From Gilliamella sp. Choc4-2 (GTDB lineage Bacteria > Pseudomonadota > Gammaproteobacteria > Enterobacterales > Orbaceae), in the NCBI RefSeq assembly GCF_001690355.1, contig NZ_LZHG01000069.1, positions 1 to 57,478 on the forward strand: 57,478 bases of DNA. Reading direction: 5' to 3'. Shown one piece after another: positions 48,079 through 57,478 of the stretch. How positions within the stretch are numbered: the stretch's first letter is position 1; every line of letters begins with the position of its first letter. The notes below the pieces were generated by a model that saw only the letters and a list, made by a program, of their open reading frames with translations, was not told the origin of the DNA and did no database searches. The translations under genes were made by a program, and so were the position numbers.

Positions 48079-48714
48079 GTGCCAAATGCTAGATTATGCG
48101 AACGGTTTCGCGGTTTTTATCCAGTTGTGATTGATATAGAGACATCGGGATTCAACCCTAAGCTCAATGCTGTTCTTGAAATAGCAGCTGTTACCTTGAA
48201 GATGGACAAAGACGGCTGGCTTAATCCAGACGAAAAAATACAATTTAATGTAAAACCGTTTGAGAATGCAATTTTAGAGCCTAGTGCACTAGCATTTAAT
48301 GGCATAGACCCTACAAATCCATTGCGCGGAGCTGTTGATGAAAAAATTGTTTTAGAAAAGATTTTTAAAATGGTAAGAACAGGCATAAAAATTAATGACT
48401 GCTCGCGCGCAGTCATTGTGGCACACAATGCTCATTTCGATCACAGCTTTTTGATGGCTGCAGCAGAGCGTACTGACATTAAACGTAACCCCTTCCACCC
48501 TTTTGCAACTTTTGATACTGCAGCGTTAAGTGGATTAGTATTTGGTCAAACCGTATTAGCAAAAGCTTGTGAAATTGCCAAAATCCCGTTTGATCATAAA
48601 CAAGCACATTCAGCACTATATGATACCGAAAAAACAGCAATTTTATTTTGTGAAATTGTGAATCGTTTTAAACGATTAGGTGGCTGGCCACTTACCTTTT
48701 TAGATAATAAGTGA
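48079..48714 (+). CDS. rnt: Ribonuclease T
   Basis: RNase T is a DEDDh 3'-5' exonuclease that trims tRNA, 5S and 23S rRNA 3' ends. It has 211 residues (E. coli 215) and begins with GTG; AAGAAG upstream is a weak binding site. Catalytic residues are visible in '[13 protein letters not shown]' (Exo I), '[11 protein letters not shown]' (Exo II) and '[16 protein letters not shown]' (Exo III with the general-base His). It is convergent with grxD, the E. coli order. Confidence 0.96.
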   Translation: MPNARLCERFRGFYPVVIDIETSGFNPKLNAVLEIAAVTLKMDKDGWLNPDEKIQFNVKPFENAILEPSALAFNGIDPTNPLRGAVDEKIVLEKIFKMVRTGIKINDCSRAVIVAHNAHFDHSFLMAAAERTDIKRNPFHPFATFDTAALSGLVFGQTVLAKACEIAKIPFDHKQAHSALYDTEKTAILFCEIVNRFKRLGGWPLTFLDNK

Positions 48715-48733
48715 TTGTCAAAAAAGCATATTA

Positions 48734-48761
48734 GTAAAAGAGTTTTAATCAACTCTTTTAC
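48734..48761. terminator. Bidirectional terminator between rnt and grxD
   Basis: Perfect 11-bp arms GTAAAAGAGTT (48734-48744) and AACTCTTTTAC (48751-48761) enclose a six-base loop between convergent genes. T-tracts are part of the arms, so strength is moderate. Confidence 0.6.
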
Positions 48762-48807
48762 GTAGTTAGTCAGAATAACGTCATTGTTATTGATAATAAT
48801 ACAATAT

Positions 48808-49146
48808 TTACAAATTGTATTTTTCAACTGTTTCTTTAATCAAAGCTTGCAACTCACCAGTTTGAAACATTTCAAGCATTATATCGCAACCACCAACTAG
48901 CTCTTTGTCAACCCACAGTTGTGGAAATGTTGGCCAATTAGCATATTTAGGTAATTCTGCGCGAATATCTGGATTTTGTAAAATATCGACGTAAGCAAAA
49001 GGCACACCACATTGAGATAAAGCTTGCACAGCTTGAGCTGAAAACCCACAACTTGGAAATTTAGGAGAACCTTTCATATAAATAATAATTGGATTTTCAG
49101 CAATCTGTTTTTTAATTTTTTCAAGTGTTGTCATTTCTGTTCCCAT
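48808..49146 (-). CDS. grxD: Monothiol glutaredoxin GrxD
   Basis: GrxD carries and delivers iron-sulfur clusters with glutathione. It has 112 residues (E. coli 115) and a CGFS active site at Cys33 ('FPSCGFSAQAVQALSQCG'). Further matches are 'YVDILQNPDIRAELPKYANW', 'PTFPQLWVDKELVGGCDIM' and 'LIKETVEKY'. AAGGA nine bases before the first ATG supports the start at 49146; a second ATG lies 12 bp inside. Confidence 0.96.
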   Translation of the reverse strand: MGTEMTTLEKIKKQIAENPIIIYMKGSPKFPSCGFSAQAVQALSQCGVPFAYVDILQNPDIRAELPKYANWPTFPQLWVDKELVGGCDIMLEMFQTGELQALIKETVEKYNL

Positions 49147-49573
49147 AACGTTTAATCCTTCTTAATTTGTAGCTTTAATTATTTTAACTTAGAATTTAAC
49201 TCTATAATACTACAATCCATATATTTGTTTTAAAGGTAATTAACTCTCAATATTTGATAACAGAAAAAATAACGCAGCATTAATATAATATTAATTAATT
49301 AGTTAATATTATATTAAAATAAAAAAGTAATACTAAAAACCTTTGATAAACAGAATTTTTTGAGCAAAAGAATATACCTATTTTTGTAATAATTATTTTC
49401 AAAAATAGAAATTTTTGATTTCTTAACACACCAATGTGTAGTTTTATTGAAATAATTTATTTTCTTTAAAATTATTTAATTTTACGTAATCAATATCACA
49501 AATTCTTTTCCAAACAATCACAATATAGTATGCTACTAACCATTATCCCAACTTACAAACATTTCAATACATT
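49147..49573. other. AT-rich gap upstream of yccS with a long A/T palindrome
   Basis: No gene is seen. A perfect 15-bp inverted repeat of A and T only (49280-49294 and 49303-49317, 8-base loop) lies in the middle. The remainder should hold the promoters of grxD and yccS. Confidence 0.45.
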
Positions 49574-51733
49574 GTGCATCCATTTATTCTAGCGTTACGT
49601 AAAGTTTTTTACAGTAGTAATTTACTTTTTAGTATTCGTATGTTAATTAGTTTAGCTGGCTCAACTTTGGTACCGTGGTATTTTGGACAAGTGTCCTTTG
49701 TTATTCCACTGACGTTAGGCGTAGTAGCTGCTGGATTAACTGAAATTGACACGCGATTGTTATCACGGTGTATTAATTTAGTTATCACCCTGATTTGTTT
49801 TGCTATAGCCACATTTTCGGTAGAATTATTATTTGACTATCCATTCATGTTCATAATGGGGTTGGTGTCTTCCACATTTATTTTCATTATGCTCGGTTCA
49901 TTAGGGCAACGTTATGGTGTAATAGCATTTGGTTCATTATTGATTGCAGCTTATACCATGCTTGGTCATAATCTATATACCGATAATTATATGTTTTCTT
50001 ATTTTTTATTATTTGGAGCTCTATGGTATAATGTTGTTTCGTTGATTGAATCAATTATTCAGCCTACCCGAACAACCCAACAAACTTTATCCAATTGTTT
50101 TATGACATTAGCGCAGTATCTTGATGCAAAAGCAGCAATGTTCGATCCAGATGAAACAAATGCTTTTAAAAAGCAAACAGTAAAGTTAACCAAAAGTAAT
50201 AATCAATTAATTAATGCCTTTAATCAAACTAAACGCTCATTATTCGATCGTTTAAAAAGCTATCGAGGACAATCTTACATTAGAAAAATGTTGAGTTATT
50301 ACTTTGTAGCACAAGATATTCATGAACGAGCAAATTCTGCACATGGTGATTACCAAGCTTTAAGCCTACAGTTTAAACACAGTGATATTTTATTTCGTTT
50401 TGCGCGAATTTTAAATCTACAAGCTAAAGCCTGTACCAAATTAGCATTAGCAATTAAACTAAATCAAACTTATCAACACGATCCACTGTTTAATCGATAT
50501 TTTTTATATCTAGAAGAAGCTATTTTAGTATTTCAAAATAATAATAAAGCTGATACATTACTTATTAAATCATTGCAAAATTTACATCAAAATCTGCAAT
50601 CTATTGATCTGCTTCTTGCCAATATTGATAAAGAACAACATCTTTCAAAAGAACAAGAAAATAATCGATTAATCGATGAAGAATTAACTAGTTTTTCTGA
50701 TATTTTTATTAAAATTAAACGAAACTTGACGGTTCAATCAGCACTTTTTAGGCATGCAATTAGAATGAGTATTGTTTTATTTGTTGGGTATATGCTCATT
50801 CATTTTTCAGAACTTTCACATGGGTATTGGATTATTCTAACAAGTCTTTTTGTTTGCCAACCAAACTATTCAACCACAAAATATCGATTAAAATTACGCA
50901 TTTTAGGTACAATATTAGGCATCATCATTGGTATTCCATTGACTTATTTATTCCCGAGCATTGAAGAACAATTAGTTTTAATCATCATTACAGGATGGCT
51001 ATTTTTTCTATTTAAAAATTCGCAATATGCTTATGCTACTGCATTTATTACCTTATTAGTCTTTTTTAGCTTTAGCTTAATTGGAGAAAGCAGTATTGAA
51101 GTAGCTATCTTACGCATTATCGCTACGCTGATAGGTTGTTTTATAGCTTGGTTCGCAGTAAGTTTTATTTGGCCAGATTGGAAATTTAGAAATCTTCCTA
51201 AATTAGTTGATCGTGTTTGCCATGATGATAGCCACTATTTGGCGTTAATTGGTCGACAGTACTTAACCGGTAAAACCAATGATCTAATGTATCGTTTAGC
51301 AAGACGAGCAGCACATGATAGTAACGCTGATTTATCGTCATTAATTAGTTTGATGACCAAAGAACCCCATGTTGACCAAAGTGTTATTGAGCAAGGCTTT
51401 CGTTTATTAACCCTTAATCACACTTTAATTAGTTATCTTTCAACTCTAGGGGCAAATCGAGGCATAACCATCACTAATTTTGCTCTTGAGCTATTTGATG
51501 ATGTATCAGTTTATATCATTAATCTTTTAAACGATAAAAAGATTAATGATAATTACAAAAAAATCCAGCAATCAGTGATAAATTATATTGAAAAAATACC
51601 CGATAGCGATAATCATAAAAGTAATGATCTATTAATTATACAGCAACTTGCTTTAATTTTAGATATTTTACCTGAATTAGTTAATCTAATAACTACACTT
51701 GAAATTAAAAAAATTAATCATTTTTCGCCATAG
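49574..51733 (+). CDS. yccS: FUSC-family inner membrane protein YccS
   Basis: This is a 719-residue membrane protein matching E. coli YccS (about 717) throughout. It has two membrane blocks (residues about 15-150 and 395-525) and soluble helical parts after each. Conserved stretches are 'FGQVSFVIPLTLGVVAAGLT', 'LGQRYGVIAFGSLLIAAYTM', 'YYFVAQDIHERANSAHGDYQ' and 'GYWIILTSLFVCQPNYSTTK'. The family includes aromatic acid exporters (AaeB), but the substrate of YccS is not known. The frame opens with GTG at 49574 and no clear ribosome binding site, so the exact start is uncertain. Confidence 0.92.
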   Translation: MHPFILALRKVFYSSNLLFSIRMLISLAGSTLVPWYFGQVSFVIPLTLGVVAAGLTEIDTRLLSRCINLVITLICFAIATFSVELLFDYPFMFIMGLVSSTFIFIMLGSLGQRYGVIAFGSLLIAAYTMLGHNLYTDNYMFSYFLLFGALWYNVVSLIESIIQPTRTTQQTLSNCFMTLAQYLDAKAAMFDPDETNAFKKQTVKLTKSNNQLINAFNQTKRSLFDRLKSYRGQSYIRKMLSYYFVAQDIHERANSAHGDYQALSLQFKHSDILFRFARILNLQAKACTKLALAIKLNQTYQHDPLFNRYFLYLEEAILVFQNNNKADTLLIKSLQNLHQNLQSIDLLLANIDKEQHLSKEQENNRLIDEELTSFSDIFIKIKRNLTVQSALFRHAIRMSIVLFVGYMLIHFSELSHGYWIILTSLFVCQPNYSTTKYRLKLRILGTILGIIIGIPLTYLFPSIEEQLVLIIITGWLFFLFKNSQYAYATAFITLLVFFSFSLIGESSIEVAILRIIATLIGCFIAWFAVSFIWPDWKFRNLPKLVDRVCHDDSHYLALIGRQYLTGKTNDLMYRLARRAAHDSNADLSSLISLMTKEPHVDQSVIEQGFRLLTLNHTLISYLSTLGANRGITITNFALELFDDVSVYIINLLNDKKINDNYKKIQQSVINYIEKIPDSDNHKSNDLLIIQQLALILDILPELVNLITTLEIKKINHFSP

Positions 51734-51779
51734 CAAAGTTTCAAATCTATAATAATTTGTTCTTTATTGTTGTACTAAT

Positions 51780-52358
51780 CTATTTTGTAAAAGGATTTTT
51801 TTTACCTATATAAACTAAAGGCTCCGTAAAATTTTTTAATTTGTCCGCATTTATTTCAAACCCCAAAAGATAGTCTGATTCATAAAAAGGTCCTTCTTCA
51901 GTGCTATTATTAGGGTTAATAATTGCTAAAACTTGTAAATCTTGAATGTCAAAAGATAATATTTGTTTAAATACATTATCATAAATGAAAACAGTATCTG
52001 AGTCAGATAAGCCTGCTTTAGCGATCAAAATCTCACGATACTGACTCTCAATAAGATAAATCTTTTTTTTGTATTCAGTATTAATAGGATCAACATGGTT
52101 GTTTTCGTGAGGAATAAGAAACGCCATAACAGAATTGCCACCATGTGCAAGTATCTGATTTGTTATAGGAATGAATGCAAATTTACTTTTATTTTTAATA
52201 TAATCAATATATTGTATTTCATATAAATTAACGTTACTAATCGATGATAATTGGCTATCGTTTTTTGCATGCAATGAGTGAGAATCTCCAGCATAACTGT
52301 AAAAATTCAATAGCGTTAAAACAAGAAACTGACAGATTTTTCTAAATTGCTTATTCAT
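51780..52358 (-). CDS. Uncharacterised exported protein
   Basis: I do not recognise the family. The 192 residues begin with a signal peptide ('KICQFLVLTLLNFYSYAGDS'). The mature part has no cysteine and no membrane segment; it contains 'IPITNQILAHGGNSVMAFLI', 'KKIYLIESQYREILIAKAGL', 'VFIYDNVFKQILSFDIQDLQ' and 'YLLGFEINADKLKNFTEPLV'. The pattern suggests a small, beta-rich periplasmic or secreted protein. It is convergent with yccS (46 bp apart) and has an 850-bp non-coding region upstream. Confidence 0.6.
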   Translation of the reverse strand: MNKQFRKICQFLVLTLLNFYSYAGDSHSLHAKNDSQLSSISNVNLYEIQYIDYIKNKSKFAFIPITNQILAHGGNSVMAFLIPHENNHVDPINTEYKKKIYLIESQYREILIAKAGLSDSDTVFIYDNVFKQILSFDIQDLQVLAIINPNNSTEEGPFYESDYLLGFEINADKLKNFTEPLVYIGKKNPFTK

Positions 52359-53210
52359 ATTATCAACCTATTACCTTATTTTGTATGCATTTAAAATCAA
52401 AACGTTAAAATTTATCCGAGCATTTAAATACAGTTAATACACCTAAAATTGATCATTGAAGATCAATAAATTTATTAATACCTATTATATTCAATTTTAT
52501 AAAAATTATCCTTTTATTAACCTTATTAATTTTCTTTTTATCACATTGCTAATTGTTAATATTTAGAATGCTTTTGTTCGATACTGTGATATAAAATAGG
52601 TAAGCTATGCCAAATAAGTAACGTTCAAACACAATCAATACTAATGGTAACTCTTTAAATAACCTTCCTATCTATTGAAATTTTTAATCATTATTGCTAT
52701 AAATTTGTTCAATGCATACAAATATATTATCTAAGTTAACTTCATATGATAAATTTTGTGTCAATTCAATTTGACAATACAAATAGGTAATATTCATAAA
52801 TTTTGAATATTTATAAAGCATATGAATTTAATGCTGCAATTGAAGTTAGACATTGTGACTGATATAGCTTATTAACTTAATAAGCCCAAATCTCGTAATA
52901 GGCTTGTTCTGAAATGCAGCTATTTTCAAAACAAGATCACGAGTTTTACCTATATTATATATTTTTATTTAGTTAAAATTTCTATTCTGCATGTTTATTT
53001 TAGATTCAAAACTTTCGAAGACTGGTGTAAAGCAGAATAGTTTTTCAGAATCTACATAATTGACAGATAAAATCTGTTTAGATATTTAATATCTTTTAAC
53101 ATAGTATTTGTTGATTATCACTCATCTATTTTATTAATTTACACGTAGTTGATATTGCAAAGCAATAAAAAGTCATAGAGATAATAAGCATTAGGTTATG
53201 TTTTTTCATA
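52359..53210. other. 852-bp non-coding region with one large hairpin
   Basis: No gene or relic is recognised. A large imperfect hairpin lies at 52892-52943 (separate entry). Small repeats such as ATTGATC...GATCAAT near 52450 were seen but are too short to interpret. Confidence 0.45.
52892..52943. repeat. Large imperfect hairpin upstream of the nfo 3' end
   Basis: CTCGT (52892-52896) plus TTGTTCTGAAA (52904-52914) pair with TTTCAAAACAA (52924-52934, one G-U) plus ACGAG (52939-52943). This leaves an internal loop of seven versus four bases and a nine-base apical loop. The bipartite stem looks like a structured RNA more than a terminator; no T-run follows. Confidence 0.5.
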
Positions 53211-54053
53211 TTATTTGCCCTGTTCCCTTAGCCAACTTATTTCTTGTGCCCAGATATCGGGATCAATAGTTTCTAAAATAAGAGGAATTTCGTCAATTCT
53301 TGGGTCTTGCATGATATATTTAAATGCAGTTTCACCAATATTGCCTTTGCCTAAACTGTGATGGCGATCGACATGGCTAGCAAATTCGCTTTTAGCATCG
53401 TTTAAGTGCATACCTCGTAAATATTGAAAACCGACTATTTTTTCGAACTCAGCAAAAGTTTCTTGGCAAGCTTGTTCGGTACGTAAATCGTAACCAGCGG
53501 CAAAGGCGTGGCAAGTGTCAATGCAAACACCAACTCTGCTTTTGTCTTCGACTTGGTCAATGATTTGCGCAAGATGTTCAAATTTATAGCCCAAGTTAGA
53601 GCCTTGCCCTGCCGTATTTTCGATAACAGCAACCACATTTTGTGTTTTGTCGAGCGTAATATTAATCGATTCGGCAATGCGTGCTAGACATTCATCAACC
53701 GATATTTGTTTTAGATCGCTTCCGGGGTGAAAATTGAGTAATGTTAATCCTAATTGTTCACAACGTTGCATTTCGTCTAAAAACGCAGTGCGTGATTTTT
53801 CAAGCTGCTCGCTATCGGGGTGACCTAAGTTAATTAAGTAACTATCGTGTGGCAAAATTTGTTTGTTGGTAAAGCCATATTTTTCGCAGCGTTTTTTAAA
53901 GCTGTCGATGGTGGCGGTTTCGAGCGGTTTGGCGTGCCATTGTCGTTGATTTTTGGTAAATAGCGCAAATGCGGTTGCGCCAATTTGATAGGCATTTATC
54001 GGGGCGTTATCTACCCCTCCTGCTGCACTTACATGTGCACCAATGTATTTCAT
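53211..54053 (-). CDS. nfo: Endonuclease IV
   Basis: Nfo is an AP endonuclease of base excision repair with a trinuclear zinc site in a TIM barrel. It has 280 residues (E. coli 285). Matches are '[20 protein letters not shown]', '[11 protein letters not shown]', '[15 protein letters not shown]', 'LNFHPGS', '[20 protein letters not shown]', '[19 protein letters not shown]', '[20 protein letters not shown]' and '[12 protein letters not shown]', which include the His, Asp and Glu metal ligands. It lies 42 bp after yejK on the same strand. Confidence 0.96.
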   Translation of the reverse strand: MKYIGAHVSAAGGVDNAPINAYQIGATAFALFTKNQRQWHAKPLETATIDSFKKRCEKYGFTNKQILPHDSYLINLGHPDSEQLEKSRTAFLDEMQRCEQLGLTLLNFHPGSDLKQISVDECLARIAESINITLDKTQNVVAVIENTAGQGSNLGYKFEHLAQIIDQVEDKSRVGVCIDTCHAFAAGYDLRTEQACQETFAEFEKIVGFQYLRGMHLNDAKSEFASHVDRHHSLGKGNIGETAFKYIMQDPRIDEIPLILETIDPDIWAQEISWLREQGK

Positions 54054-54095
54054 TTTTTGTCCTAATAACGTTGTTAGTTTATGATTAACGGATAA

Positions 54096-55100
54096 TTAAT
54101 TCGAGCCGCTATTGCGTTGTAACTGATCACGCAAATTAGGCGGTACACCTTTAATAACCAGTGAATCAGTCTGTGGATCCCATTTTATACGTTCACCTAA
54201 CAAATTTGAATCGAAGCTTAAGGTTAATCCGCCACCGCTGCCCGAGAATTTTTTAAGTTGGCGCAATGCACTACGATCAACGGGGAAAGTTTCTTCTAAG
54301 TCATATTCGCTATTTTTAATAAATTCGATAAAGTTGTTATCGTCACTTGTTGGTAGTTCGTTGGCTAGATTTTTTAGTTCAATTTCTTCACCAGCTTGTA
54401 ATTGTGCTTGACAGTAATTGTAGACGCTTTCACGTGCGTTGGTTTTGTCTTGTTTGTCAAATTGCATTTCTTGGCAGTAATCATCGACCGCTTTAACCAG
54501 TGTTTTGTTTTGCGCTTTCGCATCTAATCCCTCGCTTGCACCTAAATAGTCCATAAAAAAGTCAGATACTTTTCGCCCTACTCGTCCTTTTAAAAAGGTT
54601 AAATATCGTTTTGAGTCGGCTTGGGTTTCCCATTCGGTCATATCTATACGGGCAATAATATCGGCATGGTCAATATCTAGGTATTGGGTTTCGCTAATAT
54701 CTAAGTCTTCATTAACTAGCATACTTAAACAACTATTTAATACCGCAATAATTAAGTATTCAACCGCTAAATAACGGTACTGACAAAATACTACAGTTCC
54801 CCCTTCTGCAAAAGGGTATTTGGCAAGTTCGTTTCGTAGTTGTTTGGTTGATTCTTGACTGAAATGTAAAAAATCTTGATTACCTAGTCGCAATTCTTTT
54901 AATGATTGTTCAAATAAGCTTTCACTATTAAATAACCCATAGGCCTTGCTTTTATTATTATAGATGCGGTTGATATCTTCAATGAGATTAACCACTGCTT
55001 GTTCATTGCCGAGCATTGAATCACGAAGTTGTAGTTCGATTTCAGTGTCATTTTTTCTAATTAATTTATGTAGTATGATCTTTTCTATTTGTACGCTCAT
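54096..55100 (-). CDS. yejK: Nucleoid-associated protein YejK (NdpA)
   Basis: This is a 334-residue nucleoid-associated protein (E. coli YejK 335). Characteristic parts are '[20 protein letters not shown]' at the start, '[20 protein letters not shown]', '[20 protein letters not shown]' and '[20 protein letters not shown]'. The C-terminus is '[20 protein letters not shown]'. It is transcribed with nfo. In E. coli it interacts with topoisomerase IV; the same is expected but not shown here. Confidence 0.94.
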   Translation of the reverse strand: MSVQIEKIILHKLIRKNDTEIELQLRDSMLGNEQAVVNLIEDINRIYNNKSKAYGLFNSESLFEQSLKELRLGNQDFLHFSQESTKQLRNELAKYPFAEGGTVVFCQYRYLAVEYLIIAVLNSCLSMLVNEDLDISETQYLDIDHADIIARIDMTEWETQADSKRYLTFLKGRVGRKVSDFFMDYLGASEGLDAKAQNKTLVKAVDDYCQEMQFDKQDKTNARESVYNYCQAQLQAGEEIELKNLANELPTSDDNNFIEFIKNSEYDLEETFPVDRSALRQLKKFSGSGGGLTLSFDSNLLGERIKWDPQTDSLVIKGVPPNLRDQLQRNSGSN

Positions 55101-55284
55101 TTGGGGGATTCCTATTTAGATCACAAAAATTATGAACTATTTTATCAAAGAGTTGAAAAAGTGCTATCAACAATTAATAAGTCTGTTAGACTAATAGCCA
55201 ATGAATTTCAAATTGATACTTAGGCATCTATCTTATCTGAAACTTCTTAAGAATTTAATAACTTCTACAGTGGGAATAAAAAAT

Positions 55285-56664
55285 ATGGTGAAATCTCACG
55301 ATATTTATCATGATTTTAAACATAAAAAAGTTAGCGCTTTATTTTGGCAATATGCATTACCAGCTATCATCGGCACGATTGTTAATACACTTTATAATAT
55401 TATTGATGGCATTTTTATTGGTCATTGGATCGGGCGTGAAGCGTTAAGTGCTGCAGGTCTTATTCTACCAGTAATGAATTTAGCAGCGGCAATTGGTATG
55501 TTAGTTGGAATTGGTTCGGCCAGTCGAATTTCAATTTTTTTAGGTCGTGGTGAAAACGACAAGGCCGAAAAAGTTGCTGGAACATCGTTTATGTTAACGG
55601 CTGTGTTAAGCGGAATCACACTTTCTACATTACTCTATTTTATTGATCCAGTATTACACTTTGTAGGTTCAAGCCCCGTTAACCATGTTTATGCTAGAGA
55701 GTTTTTAGAGATTTTTCTACCTGGTAGTATCTTTTTGACCCTCACTTTTAACTACAACAATATGATGCGTGCAAGTGGTTATCCCTTTAAAGCCATGCTG
55801 ACAATGTTTGTTAGTGTGATTGCCAATATTATTTTAGCACCAATTTTCATTATTGGTTTAGGTTGGGGAATGCGTGGGGCAGCACTGGCAACGACGTTTT
55901 CAATGATGATTAGCTTTGCTTTTGTTATGCAACATTTTTTAAATAAAAACAGTAATATCAAGCTGTATCGCCGTAATTTTAAGCTTGATTTTTCAATTGC
56001 GAAATCAGTAATATCAATTGGTTTATCGCCTTTTTCAATGCAAATGGCAGCATCAATCGTTGTAGTGTTTATTAACTGGCAACTTAATCGTTATGCTCCA
56101 CTTGCTAATGTGTCGGGCGATGATTCAATTGCTGCTTTTTCTAATGCTAACCGGCTTATTACTTTAGTGATTATGATTGTCATTGGTATCAACCAAGGTA
56201 TGCAACCTATTATTGGTTATAATTATGGTGCTAAAAATTATGATCGCGTTAAAAAGACTTTCTTTTATGCTGTTAAAGTGGCTACAGTGGTGACTTCGCT
56301 CGGTTTTGTGTTAGGATTTTTTATTCCAGATATGTTGGTGCGAGCTTTTAGTTCCGAGGAAGATTTAGTGCAACTTTCGGCTATTGCATTACGATTTACT
56401 ACACTCTCGTTTATTTTTGTTGGCTTTCAAATGGTAACAACAAGCTTTTTTCAATGCATTGGTATGGCAAAAGTATCTATTTTATTAAGTTTATCAAGAC
56501 AAATATTAATTTTATTACCCGCATTATATATTTTGCCGCTATTTTTTGGCTTCGATGGTGTTTGGGTTGCTGCACCAACAGCAGATCTATTATCTACAGG
56601 TACTGCTTATCTTGTTTTATACTGGTACTTTAAATCAATCAAAAAAAGACAAAATCACAATTAA
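55285..56664 (+). CDS. MATE family efflux transporter, MepA/DinF-like branch
   Basis: I place the start at 'MVKSHDIYHDFKHKKVSALF' (55285), after a G-rich stretch; the frame is open to 55201 but the first 28 residues are atypical. The resulting 459 residues hold twelve membrane segments. Features are 'FWQYALPAIIGTIVNTLYNI', 'IIDGIFIGHWIGREALSAAG', 'NNMMRASGYPFKAMLTM', and 'IGINQGMQPIIGYNYGAKNY'. The last motif is typical of the MepA-like branch, distinct from the MdtK at 30494. Substrates are unknown. It is divergent from yejK. Confidence 0.85.
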   Translation: MVKSHDIYHDFKHKKVSALFWQYALPAIIGTIVNTLYNIIDGIFIGHWIGREALSAAGLILPVMNLAAAIGMLVGIGSASRISIFLGRGENDKAEKVAGTSFMLTAVLSGITLSTLLYFIDPVLHFVGSSPVNHVYAREFLEIFLPGSIFLTLTFNYNNMMRASGYPFKAMLTMFVSVIANIILAPIFIIGLGWGMRGAALATTFSMMISFAFVMQHFLNKNSNIKLYRRNFKLDFSIAKSVISIGLSPFSMQMAASIVVVFINWQLNRYAPLANVSGDDSIAAFSNANRLITLVIMIVIGINQGMQPIIGYNYGAKNYDRVKKTFFYAVKVATVVTSLGFVLGFFIPDMLVRAFSSEEDLVQLSAIALRFTTLSFIFVGFQMVTTSFFQCIGMAKVSILLSLSRQILILLPALYILPLFFGFDGVWVAAPTADLLSTGTAYLVLYWYFKSIKKRQNHN

Positions 56665-56736
56665 AAATAATTATTAATAATAATATGGAAAGCGCCTTTA
56701 TTTACTTATTAAAATTTAATATTTATTGACATATCT

Positions 56737-56766
56737 CAATCAAGCCTGTAATTATAGGCTTGATTG
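56737..56766 (+). terminator. Hairpin after the MATE gene
   Basis: Perfect 11-bp arms CAATCAAGCCT (56737-56747) and AGGCTTGATTG (56756-56766) enclose eight bases. There is no T-run downstream, so termination would be weak or aided by another factor. Confidence 0.45.
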
Positions 56767-57075
56767 TATCAAAATTCAGCGTTAATACTTTTTTCATATC
56801 ACTATTTTGATTTTATATAATCTGAACCACTTTGACAAAGCGCCGCTAAATTAAATTGAGTGCTAGTATAATCTTGAAGAACTGATTTCTTATTCCATTC
56901 CTTAACTTTAAGATAATCTAGGTTAACTATTTGATTAAATTAACATCAAACAGAAGGAACACTTAATTACTTATATGCTTCATTTGCTCAGTAACAAAGC
57001 TTCATTAATCATGATAATGTCAGAGATAATATTAATTATTATTTTAATTAGATAAGTTATTTAATATAGATAAAA

Positions 57076-57105
57076 AAACAGCACCAATTAAGTGCTGCTT
57101 TTTTT
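57076..57105 (-). terminator. Terminator after the second autotransporter
   Basis: On the minus strand CAGCAC and GTGCTG arms around an AATTA-type loop are followed by seven T, immediately past the gene stop. Confidence 0.75.
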
Positions 57106-57124
57106 ATTGAGTTTTTTTAAATTA

Positions 57125-57478
57125 TTAGAATGAATAGTTCAAACCTATTTGCGCACCAAGTTGACGGTAGTTGTTGCTACCAAATCGGCTGTCTAATTGA
57201 GCATAGCTACTGAGGGATTTGGTTAAATTACCATTCACACCCACTTTTAATTCAATATAATTTTTACTCATGTCTGATTCAACATGTTTACCATTAATTT
57301 TTGCTTCCGGTGAAGAAGAATCATACAACCAGTTGGCTTCTATAAATGGTAATACTCCATAGCCTTCTTTAGTGCTTTGACCATAGAATCTTGCACCTAA
57401 ACGCATTTGTACTCCATCACCATTAACATTACTTACTTCGCCTTGTGTGCCTAACTTAAAGTTGTGGCTGTCTGACCA
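57125..57478 (-). CDS. Autotransporter beta-barrel, C-terminal part (runs off window)
   Basis: The reading frame is open from the window edge to a stop at 57125, giving 117 visible residues; the N-terminus lies outside. The sequence alternates as transmembrane strands: 'SHNFKLGTQGEVSNVNGDG', 'LGARFYGQSTKEGYGVLPFI', 'EANWLYDSS', 'NYIELKVGVNGNLTKSLSSY' and 'RQLGAQIGLNYSF' with terminal Phe. This is the end of a type V autotransporter translocator (pertactin/AIDA type). It is not the same as the barrel of the autotransporter at 4417. An internal ATG at 57406 should not be taken as the start. Confidence 0.85.
   Translation of the reverse strand, partial: WSDSHNFKLGTQGEVSNVNGDGVQMRLGARFYGQSTKEGYGVLPFIEANWLYDSSSPEAKINGKHVESDMSKNYIELKVGVNGNLTKSLSSYAQLDSRFGSNNYRQLGAQIGLNYSF

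Larger units (their letters stand above)
56665..57124. other. Gap between the MATE gene and the second autotransporter
   Basis: No gene is seen. It contains one hairpin at 56737-56766 and the autotransporter terminator at 57078-57105. Confidence 0.45.

Noticed and set aside
52440-52475. FNR-type site (TTGAT...ATCAA) near 52450
   Set aside because: The spacing between half-sites is eight bases instead of four, and no gene starts nearby.
57125-57406. A complete 93-residue protein starting at 57406
   Set aside because: The frame continues upstream to the window edge with barrel-like sequence; the ATG is internal to an autotransporter.
1-57478. CRISPR array or insertion sequence
   Set aside because: No regularly spaced direct repeats, transposase genes or terminal inverted repeats with target duplications were seen.

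Overview
The window looks like a chromosomal segment of an AT-rich gammaproteobacterium related to the Enterobacterales. Most housekeeping proteins (GuaA, Pta, AckA, CysK, RuvAB, DnaX, RecQ, RimO, Tkt, Tal, FeoABC, DapE, PurC, DapA, Rnt, GrxD, YccS, Nfo, YejK) match their Escherichia coli counterparts closely in length and motifs, and several neighbourhoods keep the E. coli order. The strong A+T bias, the autotransporter adhesins and the type VI secretion remnants suggest a gut symbiont such as Gilliamella or another member of the Orbaceae. That assignment is inference; no rRNA gene is present to confirm it.

Layout. Positions 1-1700 (minus strand) hold the edge of a type VI secretion (T6SS) effector cluster: the N-terminus of a VasX-type toxin, a small protein of unknown function, a vgrG gene reduced by deletions, and possibly a second VgrG-like tail. 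Positions 1705-8300 hold guaA, a decayed SRPBCC-MarR gene pair, a large autotransporter, and an HlyC-like acyltransferase that has lost both catalytic residues. Positions 8684-14640 hold ackA-pta (acetate overflow), yfbV, priC and cysK. Positions 14710-23860 hold ruvAB, ybaB, dnaX with a programmed frameshift signal, an acyltransferase fused to an AlgX-type SGNH domain, and recQ. Positions 24090-28900 hold tRNA-Val(GAC), an unknown exported protein, and a Fur-controlled divergent pair: a CirA-like TonB-dependent receptor and a siderophore-binding lipoprotein. Positions 29163-35650 hold rimO-mdtK and tal-tkt. Positions 35416-38290 hold feoABC for ferrous iron uptake. Positions 38687-47270 hold the lysine, purine and outer-membrane block known from E. 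coli (yffB-dapE-ypfN; cysZ; tmcA-yeaL-purC-bamC-dapA-ybgI). The rest holds rnt, grxD, yccS, an unknown exported protein, nfo-yejK, a MepA-like MATE exporter and the end of a second autotransporter.

How the genes work together. Iron supply is covered twice, by FeoABC for Fe(II) and by the receptor plus binding lipoprotein for ferric siderophore. No inner-membrane siderophore permease is in the window. DapA and DapE both serve diaminopimelate/lysine synthesis. Tal and Tkt form the non-oxidative pentose phosphate branch, and AckA and Pta form the acetate branch. RuvAB, RecQ, DnaX, PriC, YbaB and Nfo are replication and repair proteins.

Most notable observations: a complete E. coli-style dnaX frameshift cassette (Shine-Dalgarno-like element, A AAA AAG, hairpin, immediate -1 stop); an HlyC homologue with Tyr and Ser where His and Asp are catalytic; an acyltransferase-3/AlgX-type fusion; a BamC lacking its second helix-grip domain; decayed T6SS and MarR loci; and several long perfect inverted repeats in non-coding stretches.
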